A stretch of 64,000 bases of DNA from Acinetobacter sp. LoGeW2-3 (GCF_002688565.1 NZ_CP024011.1:1-64000); one strand, 5' to 3'. Counted from the stretch's first letter, positions 36,477 through 46,873 are shown. Numbers and translations are program-made. Notes: generated by a model not told the origin, from the letters alone.

Positions 36477-38360
36477 TTAAAAATAGTGAATATATTGAAG
36501 ATATGATGATTGCCAATCCAAACTTCCCTGCTGCTGGTATTGCCAGCCAATGCGAATAGCATTTTGCATATCCAATGCATACTGTGTCTGTGCATTAAGA
36601 CCGAACATCCACTGATGACTATCTTCCCAATATGGCAGCTCCACCTGTACTAGACTGTTAACCTGTGGCGTCCAGCTATTCTGACAACCTACTGTTGGTC
36701 CAATTCCTACACGCCAGCCCTCATCTAGGGCTTTACCGAATTGCACATGATTTTGCACTTGGGCATAACATAAGTGTTTACGATCCTGATCTGCCTGACT
36801 ATAACCAAACTGAGTCTTGAATCTTAAAACACCATGTTGTTCCTGCTCGCTAAATTGACCATTTTCCAAGGCCATTTGCTGCCAGCCCAGATTAAATCCC
36901 CAAGACAACGGCATTTTAAATGGCGTGACCGGACTATAAGCATTAACCGTCAGCAATTCTAAATGTTCCAACTTAAGTCGGTCTTCCCGATATTGCAGAC
37001 TGCCATCCAGCAACACCAACTGAGTTCCAATACGATAACCGCCCAAAGGATCCATCAGGTCATGATAGGCCTGACGATGACCAATCTCGATAGTTTGATT
37101 GCCCTGTACTTCCCCTACTTGAATAGACAGGTTTCGTGCTGCATGACCTTGGACCGGATTCATCTCAGGTGTTGGCACATTGAGTCGCTGTCTTTCATAG
37201 GGCAACTGGCTACGTTCTATCAACAGCTGTCTTAATTTGGGCTGTGCGATTTTAGGATCAACTTCGCGGCCTATAAATTGTAAATACAGATCGTCATAAG
37301 CCATTTCCAGAATTTTGGCCTGATCCTGATCATCATAGGAAGCTAATGAATTAGGTTGCTCACCCTGCTCTGTCGCTGTCAGACGATGTGCAGTTCGTGC
37401 GAGCTTGTTGCCATGCTGTTTTGCTTGTGCATTCAGTTGAGTTTCTAAAGCCGGGCGGTAGACTACATCGCTAATCAGCTTTTCTTTTTCAATCGCTTTA
37501 ATGGTTTCGACCGGAATTGCAGCGACTTTAAATTTTTTCTGAAGATTCACTTCTGGACGGACCAGATCAATCAAGCCGAGTAAACGATAGGCACAGTTAT
37601 CCTGGACGAAATAATAAGGAAACTGCACATGCTTCATTTCCCAGATGTGTTGCACCAGAAACTTTGTTTCCTCTGGACTGAGCGTCAATTCATATTCCCA
37701 TAGATCACGGCTTTCAAAGTCTCCATATTCTTTTACCTTACGGTAATACGGCATCAGAGAATATTCACCGGGATATTGTCCTGTCAGGCCTTTCCAGGCA
37801 TAAGACCAGCTCTGCTCACCTTCCACTGTCGCAGCATAGTTCACTGCATAAGACACCAGATTCAGTTCAGCCTGATCTTTAGGATCCAGACGCAATAAGG
37901 TATGTCCAAACATTGAACTTGGATTGCCCATAAAGTCTGTGGCGTAGATCAGTGTGGCTTTATAGGGTTTGATCTGAGAGAGCCAATCATCAAGTTCAGG
38001 ACAATCTGCTCGAGCTAATGCTGACACAGGAATCTTAAGACTTTGAATCAGAAACTGGCTACGGGCAGGAAAACGGCATTGAATGGATTGATTAGGTACT
38101 GCTTCTGCAAATAAAGCTTTAATATTTTCTACCAGCTCTGCTTTTAGGTTCCTTTGTCCATCTGGATGATAAAAATATTCCCGATAGCTAACTTCACTTT
38201 GCCCGGTTTGATCGGCATACATTAAACGCTGCCAGGTAATGTGCTTGTCTAGTTGTAGCTCTTCAGCTTGCTGAATATATTCTTCTACATTGTTCGCCTG
38301 AACTGACAAGTTGAGACAGCTCAATAAAATTGCAGTCAAAGGTGCTGCAGATAACTTCAT
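36477..38360 (-). CDS. Lnb/DUF4105-domain outer-envelope protein
   Basis: 627 residues. A signal peptide (LTAILLSCLNLSVQA, cleavage near residue 22) precedes a Lnb N-terminal periplasmic (DUF4105) domain of about 100-300 with DFMGNPSSMFGHTLLRLD and the Cys motif VQDNCAYRLLGLIDL. The His and Cys resemble those of a circularly permuted NlpC/P60 fold. The C-terminal 200 residues alternate polar and hydrophobic and end in YLQYIHYF, suggesting an outer-membrane barrel. Related Lnb enzymes acylate lipoproteins in Gram-positive bacteria; activity here is unproven. It lies right after the DUF3015 gene, so it is likely one operon. Confidence 0.8.
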   Translation of the reverse strand: MKLSAAPLTAILLSCLNLSVQANNVEEYIQQAEELQLDKHITWQRLMYADQTGQSEVSYREYFYHPDGQRNLKAELVENIKALFAEAVPNQSIQCRFPARSQFLIQSLKIPVSALARADCPELDDWLSQIKPYKATLIYATDFMGNPSSMFGHTLLRLDPKDQAELNLVSYAVNYAATVEGEQSWSYAWKGLTGQYPGEYSLMPYYRKVKEYGDFESRDLWEYELTLSPEETKFLVQHIWEMKHVQFPYYFVQDNCAYRLLGLIDLVRPEVNLQKKFKVAAIPVETIKAIEKEKLISDVVYRPALETQLNAQAKQHGNKLARTAHRLTATEQGEQPNSLASYDDQDQAKILEMAYDDLYLQFIGREVDPKIAQPKLRQLLIERSQLPYERQRLNVPTPEMNPVQGHAARNLSIQVGEVQGNQTIEIGHRQAYHDLMDPLGGYRIGTQLVLLDGSLQYREDRLKLEHLELLTVNAYSPVTPFKMPLSWGFNLGWQQMALENGQFSEQEQHGVLRFKTQFGYSQADQDRKHLCYAQVQNHVQFGKALDEGWRVGIGPTVGCQNSWTPQVNSLVQVELPYWEDSHQWMFGLNAQTQYALDMQNAIRIGWQYQQQGSLDWQSSYLQYIHYF

Positions 38361-38394
38361 CTTATTAATCTTAAGGTGCTCTTATTTTGGATAG

Positions 38395-38424
38395 AAAAAA
38401 CCCTGCCATCAGACAGGGTTTTTG
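38395..38424 (-). terminator. terminator between DUF3015 and DUF4105 genes
   Basis: AAACCCTG / CAGGGTTT with an 8-base loop. As it lies between the two genes it may only partly stop transcription. Confidence 0.75.
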
Positions 38425-38431
38425 ATACAGC

Positions 38432-38902
38432 TTATACGTATGCTTTTAACACATCGTCATTTGCCATCACTTGTTGTAGAGATGCCAAGACTTCTAGAGA
38501 AGTCTGATTCTCTGCTGCATAAATTGAAGCAAAGTTTTGCTTAGATACAGCGAAGAAACGCGCTTTATCTGCAGATTTAATATTGAGCAACTCAGCCAAT
38601 ACATTCAGGCTTTCACCCTCACCAACTGCCATATCACGTGCTAGCGATTCTGCATTTTCATTGGTAAAAGTCACCACTTGAGCAGTTACTGTACCTGTAC
38701 CGCTACAACCTAAAGTACCAAAGGTAATACCGAATAATTGGTTAGCAAAAAGACCGTTGGTTGTTGCAGCCAGGATTTTTGGCAGTTTACCAGACTGGCC
38801 TGCCCACACTTGAGTACCAATACCACAACCTGTGTCACGATCCGCAAATGCAGCTGTTGAACCTACTGCCAATACCGCAGCCAAAGCTAGTTTTTTTAAC
38901 AT
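38432..38902 (-). CDS. DUF3015 family periplasmic protein
   Basis: 156 residues with a clean signal peptide (MLKKLALAAVLAVGSTAAFA). The mature part has DRDTGCGIGTQVWAGQSGK, ATTNGLFANQLFGITFGTLGC with two conserved cysteines likely to form a disulfide, and a helical C-terminal half. This is DUF3015, which commonly sits beside a DUF4105 gene in Pseudomonas and Acinetobacter. Role unknown. Confidence 0.85.
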   Translation of the reverse strand: MLKKLALAAVLAVGSTAAFADRDTGCGIGTQVWAGQSGKLPKILAATTNGLFANQLFGITFGTLGCSGTGTVTAQVVTFTNENAESLARDMAVGEGESLNVLAELLNIKSADKARFFAVSKQNFASIYAAENQTSLEVLASLQQVMANDDVLKAYV

Positions 38903-39053
38903 GACTTTATTCTCCAGAAGTTTCTTATAAAGGTATTTTCTTAATGCATTATTGTGTATTTGTTATACACAAATTCTAGATTAGCCGGAAGTTTGCCAGA
39001 AGGCAAAACAATTTATTCCAGATTGTCATATTAAAATCAGGCTTTTAACCCGA

Positions 39054-39854
39054 TTAATCTTTCAGTTGCCAACGACCATTTTGATCTCGGTTACCCAGAA
39101 TTTTCATGACCAAGACCAGACTCAGTAATAACAATAAATACCATGACCCTAGCTTGGCCCAGCCGACCATGTGCCACTTTTCTACCTGACTTGGATACAA
39201 CCAGATCTGATAAAAGGTACTGATGTTTTCCGCAATCCAGATAATAAAGGCCAATAAAACCAAGACCGGTAACATTGGTAATCGAAAATTATGGTTATTG
39301 AGCTGAAAACTGATATGAGTTTTCCAGAAGATCAACACGCTCCATATAAATAGAAGGATGCGATAGTCCGGAATAAAGAACTTGCTCATGAAGTTGATAT
39401 AGGACAGTACAGCCAATGCCAGCATATTGGCAAAGCTCGGCAAACGCTCAAATGAAACCTGGAATAATCGCAGTGAACGGGCAAAGAAACTGCCTACGGC
39501 CGAATACATAAAGCCTGCAAACAATGGTACGGTTAATATCTTGAAAATCGCGGGCTGAGGATACTGCCAGGAAGCAATTGCGGGATGAGTCAGAAAGATT
39601 TCCATGCCCATAGCCAGAATATGAAAGAGTGCAATGACTCTGGCTTCTGCCCAAGATTCAAGCTTTAAGCACAGCAGAATGACCTGAATGATCAGCGCAT
39701 AAAAGAGAAGATAATCATAACGGTAGAAACCATAAAAAAGTTCACTACCCATTGAAGCACTAAAAGCAAAAGCCAGCAGGAGTAAAATCCCAAATAAGGC
39801 AGCCGAAGCTGCCTTATACGAAAATTCAAACCCTGATTTAAGTAGGTCGATCAA
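39054..39854 (-). CDS. DUF817 family membrane protein
   Basis: 266 residues with about eight membrane helices. AMGMEIFLTHPAIASWQYPQ and PLFAGFMYSAVGSFFARS are characteristic of DUF817. Function unknown. It starts 10 bases after the hemE stop, so the two probably form a transcript; nothing in the sequence ties it to haem. Confidence 0.82.
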   Translation of the reverse strand: MIDLLKSGFEFSYKAASAALFGILLLLAFAFSASMGSELFYGFYRYDYLLFYALIIQVILLCLKLESWAEARVIALFHILAMGMEIFLTHPAIASWQYPQPAIFKILTVPLFAGFMYSAVGSFFARSLRLFQVSFERLPSFANMLALAVLSYINFMSKFFIPDYRILLFIWSVLIFWKTHISFQLNNHNFRLPMLPVLVLLAFIIWIAENISTFYQIWLYPSQVEKWHMVGWAKLGSWYLLLLLSLVLVMKILGNRDQNGRWQLKD

Positions 39855-39864
39855 GGTTTACATC

Positions 39865-40935
39865 CTAAAGATATTTAGCGCTGTACTCATGTACGGTATC
39901 AATAAACGCTTTAGGATTGGCTGGATCTACCCATTGGGTAATTCCATGTCCAAGATTCGCTACATAACCGGTCTTTTCACCATTGGCATAAGCATCATCT
40001 AGCATCAGCTTGGTCGCTTTGGCAATCGCCTCAGGTGAACCATATAAAGTTGCTGGATCAAGGTTACCTTGTAGCGCTGCACGACCTGCAACAGTCTGAC
40101 GAGCGACATTCAATGGCGTCGTCCAGTCTAATCCAAAAGCATCTGCCCCTGTAGCCACCATTGGCTCCAGCCACTGGCCACCGCCTTTGGTAAATAGGAT
40201 TACTGGCACCTTGCGGCCATCTTTTTCACGCTGCAAACCAGCCACAATTTTTTGCATATAATTTAGTGAAAATTCGAGATATTCACGGTGAGCCAGCGCT
40301 CCACCCCAGCTGTCAAAAATCTGTACAGCCTGAGCACCGGCATCAATCTGCGCATTCAGATATTCAGTCACTGCATCTGCTAATCGCGCCAGCAACGCAT
40401 GTAGCACTTCAGGCTGTGAATACATCATCTGCTTGGTAAAGCGGAAATCTTTACTTGATCCACCTTCAACCATATAGGTTGCCAGTGTCCATGGACTGCC
40501 TGAGAAACCGATCAATGGTACCTGTCCACCCAATGCTGAACGAATCGTCGTCACCGCATTCATGACATAGTCCAGATCCGATTTGGCATTAAATGCTGGC
40601 AAATTGGCTACATCTTGCTCGGTACGTACGGTTTTATGAAACTTAGGACCTTCACCGGCTTCAAAATACAAGCCTAGACCTAATGCATCTGGCACAGTCA
40701 GAATGTCCGAGAATAGAATGGCAGCATCAAGCTCATAACGGCGTAATGGCTGTAAGGTTACTTCACAGGCAAATTCTGTATTCTTGCAAAGAGACAGGAA
40801 ATCACCTGCCTTGGCACGTGTTTCTCGGTACTCTGGTAAATAACGGCCTGCCTGGCGCATCATCCATACGGGTGTGGTATCTACAGGTTCACGCAACAAT
40901 GCACGCAGAAAACGATCGTTTTTTAAGGTCGTCAT
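39865..40935 (-). CDS. hemE: uroporphyrinogen decarboxylase
   Basis: 356 residues. Removes four carboxyl groups from uroporphyrinogen III in haem synthesis. N-terminal [14 protein letters not shown], catalytic aspartate region [14 protein letters not shown], and [19 protein letters not shown] all present. Cytosolic. It reads into the DUF817 gene. Confidence 0.96.
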   Translation of the reverse strand: MTTLKNDRFLRALLREPVDTTPVWMMRQAGRYLPEYRETRAKAGDFLSLCKNTEFACEVTLQPLRRYELDAAILFSDILTVPDALGLGLYFEAGEGPKFHKTVRTEQDVANLPAFNAKSDLDYVMNAVTTIRSALGGQVPLIGFSGSPWTLATYMVEGGSSKDFRFTKQMMYSQPEVLHALLARLADAVTEYLNAQIDAGAQAVQIFDSWGGALAHREYLEFSLNYMQKIVAGLQREKDGRKVPVILFTKGGGQWLEPMVATGADAFGLDWTTPLNVARQTVAGRAALQGNLDPATLYGSPEAIAKATKLMLDDAYANGEKTGYVANLGHGITQWVDPANPKAFIDTVHEYSAKYL

Positions 40936-41134
40936 TCACATTACCATCAATCTTTGACATTCATGACATCATAGCAAAAACCCTCCATTTTTAATAACTT
41001 CACATTACTTTAAAAATCGATCATCATAGACGGAGAATTAATGGGTTTCACAAAACAACTACTGCATCTCCATAGTTTTTCTGTAATACTTATTACGTTA
41101 TTTAAATAGTTTATGAATAATCAGGTTGAATTAC

Positions 41135-42358
41135 ATGTTCGTTCGCACCATGCTCGCTATGAGTTTAAGTTGCATCTTTGCAGGTACTGCTTTCGCTGCT
41201 TCTGCTACTGAACAGCCATTAAATCCCAAGAAAGTAGCGACCGATGTTGCGGTTCAAGACCCGATCGATCCGCTTGCTACAGAAGCATCAGCAGCTAAAT
41301 CTGCAGATACGTCGATTTCAGCTCAGGAGCAGCGCGATCTTAATCAGGCTTCTGAAACTTTAGATGATTTGCAGGCAGCTGAAGATCAAAATGCTGATAT
41401 TGGTGCTGCTCCAACAGCAGCATCAAAAAGCACTTCGTCTACTGCCCATAAAGCATCTTGGACGCTAGATGGTCTGAACAATGCTGAATGGTATGAAGAC
41501 ATCGGTAAAGGTCAGTTCCCTGTCTATGCACGTGCGCATGTCATGCTGAACAATGCTCATGCTTCGCCAGGTGCGATTGATGGAACCAGTGGTAAAAATA
41601 CCCTGAAAGCACTTGCATCTTTCCAGCAAATGAATGGCATCAAGCCGACAGGTACCTTAACCAAAGAAACTTGGGATAAGCTGGTCTCTCTGCAAGGTTC
41701 AAAACCTACCTATGTGGAATATACGATTACTGAAGAGGACCTGAAAGTTCCTCTTGCTAAATCAATTCCTTCAGATTATGCCCTGCAAGCTAAAATGCCT
41801 GGTTTGTACTACACCAGTAGAACTGAAATGTTCGGTGAAAAATTCCATATGGATGAAGCGTTCCTGAAACAGCTCAATCCAGGTGCGAACTTTAACAAGG
41901 CTGGCCAGAAGATTATTGTGGCCAGTGTGCGCAACAACCTGTCTGAAGATATTCATTTGATTGTGGCGCACAAAGGTGCCAAACAGCTGTACCTGTTTAA
42001 TAGCAAAAAACAGATGGTTGGTTCATTCCCGGCAACCATTGGTGGTACCGATACTCCGTCACCAACCGGTACACACAAAGTGGTGGGTGTAGCACGCAAT
42101 CCGCACTATAGCTATTCACCGTCTAACTTTGTTCAAGGCAATAATACCAAACCGCTTTCATTACCACCTGGTCCAAATGGTCCGGTTGGTAATATCTGGA
42201 TTGGTCTGAGCAAGAAATCATTTGGTATTCACGGTACGCCAAACCCATCGATGATTTCCAAATCTTCTTCGCATGGCTGTATCCGTCTGACCAACTGGGA
42301 TGCTAATGACCTTGGCCGTAAAGTGAAAGCTGGTGCTACAGTTCGCTTCCTAGAATAA
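41135..42358 (+). CDS. L,D-transpeptidase with peptidoglycan-binding domain
   Basis: 407 residues. A signal peptide of about 24 residues is followed by an Ala/Ser/Asp-rich linker and a peptidoglycan-binding domain (about 125-180: VYARAHVMLNNAH, KNTLKALASFQQMNGIKPTGTL). A YkuD domain follows (about 270-407) with GIHGTPNPS and the catalytic SHGCIRLTNWD. It would form 3-3 cross-links or attach proteins in the periplasmic wall. The ATG at 41,135 fits the signal peptide; a TTG at 41,126 is less likely. Monocistronic, followed by a terminator. Confidence 0.9.
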   Translation: MFVRTMLAMSLSCIFAGTAFAASATEQPLNPKKVATDVAVQDPIDPLATEASAAKSADTSISAQEQRDLNQASETLDDLQAAEDQNADIGAAPTAASKSTSSTAHKASWTLDGLNNAEWYEDIGKGQFPVYARAHVMLNNAHASPGAIDGTSGKNTLKALASFQQMNGIKPTGTLTKETWDKLVSLQGSKPTYVEYTITEEDLKVPLAKSIPSDYALQAKMPGLYYTSRTEMFGEKFHMDEAFLKQLNPGANFNKAGQKIIVASVRNNLSEDIHLIVAHKGAKQLYLFNSKKQMVGSFPATIGGTDTPSPTGTHKVVGVARNPHYSYSPSNFVQGNNTKPLSLPPGPNGPVGNIWIGLSKKSFGIHGTPNPSMISKSSSHGCIRLTNWDANDLGRKVKAGATVRFLE

Positions 42359-42370
42359 TCAGTTAAATAT

Positions 42371-42402
42371 AAAAAAGGCCCGCTTACGAGTGGGCTTTTT
42401 TA
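42371..42402 (+). terminator. terminator of the L,D-transpeptidase gene
   Basis: AAAAAGGCCCGCT / AGTGGGCTTTTTT stem around TACG. Confidence 0.88.
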
Positions 42403-42523
42403 TGCCTGAATAAAATTTTGATCGTTGCAAAACTGCAATGATCTGTCGCGCTAATACGCTTTTTATAAAATCAGCACAACGTTAAGATAAGTTCATGTTA
42501 GAAAATATGATGAGATAAAAAAA

Positions 42524-43222
42524 ATGGATGCTTTCCTGCATAAAAGCGAAAACCGTGGTCATATAAAAATGGGCTGGCTGGAGTCTAAACACAGCTTCTC
42601 ATTTGGTAACTGGTACGATCCTAAATATATAGGCATCAGTGCCCTACGTGTGATTAATGATGACTTAATCGATGCCCATCAAGGCTTTGGTCAGCACCCG
42701 CATGACAATATGGAAATCCTGACCTGTGTACTTAAAGGTACTATTACGCATCAGGATAGCATGGGTAACCACGGAGGAATTTCTGCGGGTGAATGGCAAC
42801 TGATGAGTGCAGGTACAGGTGTTCGCCATAGTGAAATGAACCAGGGTGATGAACAGGTACATTTGCTACAAATCTGGATTATCCCTAATGAACGTGATGC
42901 GCAGCCCAATTATCAGCAAATTAAGCTGGATCCACGTGAACAACCGAATCAATGGCATTTAATCTGTGGACCAAATGACAATGCACCGATGCATATTCGC
43001 CAAGATGCTGAAGTGAAAACCGCAGTGATTGAAAAAGATTATTCTTTAGCGATTAAAGCAACTCAGTATATTAACTATGTACATGTGATTTCAGGTTCAG
43101 TGCAAATTGCTGAACATACGGTAAATGCAGGTGATGCAATTGCCTTCTTGGATGAAGTTGACATCAAAGCATTAGATGATGCTCAAGTCATCTGGTTTGA
43201 TTTACCGGAAGTTAAAGACTAA
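42524..43222 (+). CDS. pirin family protein
   Basis: 232 residues, two cupin domains. The metal site is HPHDNMEILT with HxH and E in the next strand (SEMN), so a bound Fe or similar metal is expected. E. coli YhhW of this type opens the flavonol quercetin; the physiological role is unknown. Length and the KHSFSFGNWYDP signature agree well. A hairpin terminator follows. Confidence 0.9.
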   Translation: MDAFLHKSENRGHIKMGWLESKHSFSFGNWYDPKYIGISALRVINDDLIDAHQGFGQHPHDNMEILTCVLKGTITHQDSMGNHGGISAGEWQLMSAGTGVRHSEMNQGDEQVHLLQIWIIPNERDAQPNYQQIKLDPREQPNQWHLICGPNDNAPMHIRQDAEVKTAVIEKDYSLAIKATQYINYVHVISGSVQIAEHTVNAGDAIAFLDEVDIKALDDAQVIWFDLPEVKD

Positions 43223-43247
43223 GTTTTCTTATAAATTTTGGTTATAC

Positions 43248-43284
43248 ATGGCGATTCATCTTTAAGACGAATCGCCATTTTTAT
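43248..43284 (+). terminator. terminator of the pirin gene
   Basis: TGGCGATTC / GAATCGCCA stem with a 10-base loop and T run. Confidence 0.85.
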
Positions 43285-43521
43285 ACATTGTATTTATTTA
43301 TAGCTATCCTAATTAATAACCGGCAAAAATAAATAATACCAATCCGTAGCATTTCTTTACTTACGTTTCTTGTCTTTTCAGTGAATATTAAGCTTATTCA
43401 TTTTAAGTAACTGTCATTACGAATGAAGCTTAACACTTTCTCATGGCTCCCCTTCAAGTCATGCTCTTTATTACGGATCAAATTGGTCTCTTTTTTCTAA
43501 GAATCAGAAGAGAAAATCCTT

Positions 43522-44493
43522 ATGAACCAAATCTTAGATATACAAGCTAGCCAACAGCAGGCTTTGCTTTATTTATTGAACTACTTAAAACAACAAAAAT
43601 ATCAGTTTACTGCAATTACGCCACTTTCCCATCAACGGATTCTGGATCGCAGACAAAGTAATTTAAATAATGAAATTACGCTAAAGGATATATTTGGCTG
43701 GAATCTTAGATTTAAAAAAACTAACCTTGATCCTGTGCTTTTTTCATTATTGGAAGAACATCAGCTTCTACAAGTTCAGGGCAACCAGTATTTGAGCCAA
43801 GTGCGGGTTGCCTCGCTCGACAATGAATTATTTATTCATTCCGCTTTTCCAACCATGGAACAGGATGCCGTATTTTTTGGCCCAGATACCTATCGTTTTG
43901 CCTATCACTTGAAGCAATATTTAGCGAGCCAATCTCATCCGTTTAAACGGGCGCTTGAATTATGTTGTGGCACTTCAGCGACTGCCGTCAGTATCGCCAA
44001 ATATTTCCCCGATTTCGATGAATTGGTTGTCGCAGATTTGAATCCCAAAGCCCTGTTATATAGCCGAATCAATATCGACTTTGCTGGCTATAAAAACATT
44101 CATCCTGTTCACAGCAATCTATTTTCTAACATTAAGGGAAAATTTGACCTGATTTTTGCTAATCCGCCCTATTTAATCGACCCGCATCAACGTCATTATC
44201 GGCATGGAGGTCATGAACTCGATGGCTGTGATTTGTCCTTTCGGATCATTAAAGAAGGGATTCAACGACTGAATCCTCAAGGGTGTTTGTTCTTATATAC
44301 TGGAGTTACGATTACCCAAGATGGCAATCGTTTTTTACAGCATTTAGAAAATTTAATGAAGCAAAATACCAATCTTAGCTGGTCTTATGAAGAAATTGAT
44401 CCAGATATCTTTGGAGAAGAATTGGAACAGCCAGCCTATCAGCATGTGGAACGGATTGCGCTAGCCCTAATTAAAATTGAAAGGAAAAGTTAA
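43522..44493 (+). CDS. class-I SAM-dependent methyltransferase (PrmC/RsmC-like)
   Basis: 323 residues. ALELCCGTSATAVSIAKYFP is the SAM-binding motif I, VVADLNPKAL the acidic loop, and DLIFANPPYLID carries NPPY, typical of enzymes that methylate a planar nitrogen: glutamine in release factors (PrmC/PrmB) or a base in rRNA or DNA. The N-terminal 120 residues do not look like PrmC's five-helix domain, so target identity is open. About 300 bases upstream hold no gene. AGAGAAAATCCTT precedes the ATG. Confidence 0.8.
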   Translation: MNQILDIQASQQQALLYLLNYLKQQKYQFTAITPLSHQRILDRRQSNLNNEITLKDIFGWNLRFKKTNLDPVLFSLLEEHQLLQVQGNQYLSQVRVASLDNELFIHSAFPTMEQDAVFFGPDTYRFAYHLKQYLASQSHPFKRALELCCGTSATAVSIAKYFPDFDELVVADLNPKALLYSRINIDFAGYKNIHPVHSNLFSNIKGKFDLIFANPPYLIDPHQRHYRHGGHELDGCDLSFRIIKEGIQRLNPQGCLFLYTGVTITQDGNRFLQHLENLMKQNTNLSWSYEEIDPDIFGEELEQPAYQHVERIALALIKIERKS

Positions 44494-44623
44494 TACTTAC
44501 TCAACTCAAAATTAATTTGAATCATGAATGATTGTCACTCTTATTTGCTAATTTCTTCTGATTAAAGTGACTCCAAAACAGTAATTAGTATTGTCTCTAG
44601 ATTTTATAAAATAACAGACAATA

Positions 44624-44653
44624 AAAAACCCCGATTGATGATCAGGGTTTTTC
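44624..44653 (-). terminator. terminator of tRNA-Ser
   Basis: AAAACCCCGAT / ATCAGGGTTTT hairpin, just 3' of the minus-strand tRNA. Confidence 0.8.
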
Positions 44654-44658
44654 GTATC

Positions 44659-44749
44659 TGGCGGAAGCGGTGAGATTCGAACTCACGGAGGGGTATAAGC
44701 CCTCGTCGGTTTTCAAGACCGGTGCATTAAACCGCTCTGCCACGCTTCC
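44659..44749 (-). tRNA. tRNA-Ser(TGA)
   Basis: 91 bases with encoded CCA, acceptor GGAAGCG / CGCTTCC, TGA anticodon in CTTGAAAA and the long variable arm typical of serine tRNAs. Confidence 0.95.
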
Positions 44750-44758
44750 ATGTGCGCC

Positions 44759-44787
44759 ATCATACGGAGCTTTTTCTTAACTGACAA
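44759..44787 (-). promoter_or_regulatory. promoter of tRNA-Ser
   Basis: Minus strand TTGTCA, 17-base spacer, TATGAT; 9 bases from the tRNA. Confidence 0.7.
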
Positions 44788-44836
44788 GTGAAAATTACAG
44801 TGAATGCAATCAACTGCATATACTTTCATCAAATCC

Positions 44837-46873
44837 TTACAATCTGGCTGCCAATTCAGCACCTTCACGAATCGCACGCTTGGCATCTAGCTCAGCTGCC
44901 AGTTTGGCACCACCAATAATATGATACTTAGCTATGGTTTTCTGGCCTTCAACCGGCATCAACTCTTTCACCGATTCCTGACCGGCACAGACCACGACAG
45001 TATCTACACGTAGTAATTGGTCATGGCCATCCACTTCAATCCATAACCCTTCATCGGATACCGACTTATACTGAACACCACGCAACATACGAACACCATG
45101 CTTTTTCAGTTGAGCACGATGCACCCAGCCTGTCGTTTTACCTAGACCAGCACCGAGTGGTGTAGTTTTACGTTGTAGCAGATAAATTTCGCGAACAGGT
45201 GCTTCAACCTGTGCAGGCTGCATCCCGCCTTCAGACGCATAATTTGGGTTTGGATCTACGCCCCATTCGCGCTTCCATTCATCTACTGGTAAAGGTTGAG
45301 GTTGCAGCGGTGGTTTCAGCAAGAATTCTGATACATCAAAACCAATCCCACCTGCACCAATCACCGCTACGCGATCTCCAACAACTGCCCCATTCAGCAC
45401 TTCACTATAAGACAGTACATTTGGTGCATCGCTACCCGGAATTTTCAAGGCACGTGGAACGACACCAGTCGCCACAATCACCTCATCAAAACCTTCACGT
45501 TCTAACTGTTCACGATTGACCTTAGTATTCAATCGCAATTCCACGCCAGTCTTTTCTATTTGAACTTTGAAATAACGAATAGTTTCGTGAAATTCTTCTT
45601 TACCGGGTACTACTTTCGCTAAATTGAACTGACCACCAATATCATTGGTCGCTTCGAATAAAGTCACATCATGACCACGTCCAGCAGCGACTGTTGCCGC
45701 CGATATCCCTGCTACCCCACCACCGACGACGGCGATGCGTTTTGGTTTTTTGGTTTTTACATAGACCAGTTCAGTTTCATAACCGGCACGTGGATTCACT
45801 AAACAGGTAGCACGCTTATTTTTAAAAGTATGATCCAGACAGGCCTGATTGCAGGCAATACAGGTATTAATTTCATCAACACGGTTGGTCGCAGTTTTAT
45901 TGACCCAGAAAGCATCGGCCAATAGCGGTCGTGCCATTTGCACCATATCCGCCTGACCAGAGGCTAGAATTTCTTCCGCAGTTTCCGGCATATTAATCCG
46001 GTTTGAAGCAATGACAGGAACTGATACATTTTTCTTCACTTCGGCAGTGTAATCTACAAAAGCAGCACGCGGCACAGAAGTCACAATGGTTGGAATGCGG
46101 GCTTCATGCCAACCAATCCCGGTATTGAGTAAAGTAATTCCGGCTTTTTCTAAGGCTTTTGCGACAGTAATCACTTCTTGCATGGTATTGCCATCATGTA
46201 CCAGATCCAACATGGACAAGCGGAAGCAGATAATAAATTTCTCGCCGATCTCAGCACGAATCGCTTTGACAATTTCCACTGCAAAGCGCATACGATTTTC
46301 AATTGAACCACCCCAGCGGTCATTACGTTGGTTGACATGACGGCTCAGGAACTGGTTAATCAGATAACCTTCTGAACCCATAATTTCCACACCATCATAA
46401 CCGGCTTTTTTCGCTAGGCTTGAGGTTTTCACATAGTCCTGAATGGTATCTAGAATCTGCTTTTCAGAAAGCTGACGCGGTTTAAAAGGCGAAATCGGAG
46501 ACTTGATTGGACTCGCTGACACCACAAATGGTTGATAACCATAACGGCCCGCATGCAGGATCTGCAATAGGATTTTGGCTCCATGCTTATGTACGGCATG
46601 TGTCACCAGTCGATGTGGAGCGATATCTCCCAAGCTATTCATGGTGCCGCCAGCCGGTAGTAACCAACCTTGACGGTTTGGAGAAATACCACCTGTGATG
46701 AGCAGTCCTACACCGCCTTTGGCACGCTCACCAAAATAGGCTGCCAGTTTGGGATAATTATAAAAACGATCTTCCAGCCCGGTATGCATTGAACCCATCA
46801 CCACCCGGTTTTTAATCGTGGTAAATCCCAGATGAAGCGGTTTTAAGATATTCGCATAACGAGTCGTTGTCAT
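44837..46873 (-). CDS. fadH: 2,4-dienoyl-CoA reductase (NADPH)
   Basis: 678 residues, as in E. coli FadH. Reduces dienoyl-CoA formed from polyunsaturated fatty acids. N-terminal old-yellow-enzyme barrel (about 1-330) with HAGRYGYQP and the catalytic DGVEIMGSEGYLINQFLS; the 4Fe-4S motif CIACNQACLDHTFKNKRATC links it to the FAD domain (VVGGGVAGISAATVAA) and NADP domain (AVIGAGGIGFDVS). With fadE it serves beta-oxidation, but the loci are far apart. A palindrome TGCAAC-TT-GTTGCA lies 25 bases upstream. Confidence 0.95.
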   Translation of the reverse strand: MTTTRYANILKPLHLGFTTIKNRVVMGSMHTGLEDRFYNYPKLAAYFGERAKGGVGLLITGGISPNRQGWLLPAGGTMNSLGDIAPHRLVTHAVHKHGAKILLQILHAGRYGYQPFVVSASPIKSPISPFKPRQLSEKQILDTIQDYVKTSSLAKKAGYDGVEIMGSEGYLINQFLSRHVNQRNDRWGGSIENRMRFAVEIVKAIRAEIGEKFIICFRLSMLDLVHDGNTMQEVITVAKALEKAGITLLNTGIGWHEARIPTIVTSVPRAAFVDYTAEVKKNVSVPVIASNRINMPETAEEILASGQADMVQMARPLLADAFWVNKTATNRVDEINTCIACNQACLDHTFKNKRATCLVNPRAGYETELVYVKTKKPKRIAVVGGGVAGISAATVAAGRGHDVTLFEATNDIGGQFNLAKVVPGKEEFHETIRYFKVQIEKTGVELRLNTKVNREQLEREGFDEVIVATGVVPRALKIPGSDAPNVLSYSEVLNGAVVGDRVAVIGAGGIGFDVSEFLLKPPLQPQPLPVDEWKREWGVDPNPNYASEGGMQPAQVEAPVREIYLLQRKTTPLGAGLGKTTGWVHRAQLKKHGVRMLRGVQYKSVSDEGLWIEVDGHDQLLRVDTVVVCAGQESVKELMPVEGQKTIAKYHIIGGAKLAAELDAKRAIREGAELAARL

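Noticed and set aside
38395..38424. Reading the hairpin as proof that DUF3015 and DUF4105 are separate units
   Set aside because: A terminator between them can leak, and the genes are adjacent on the same strand; kept as likely partners.
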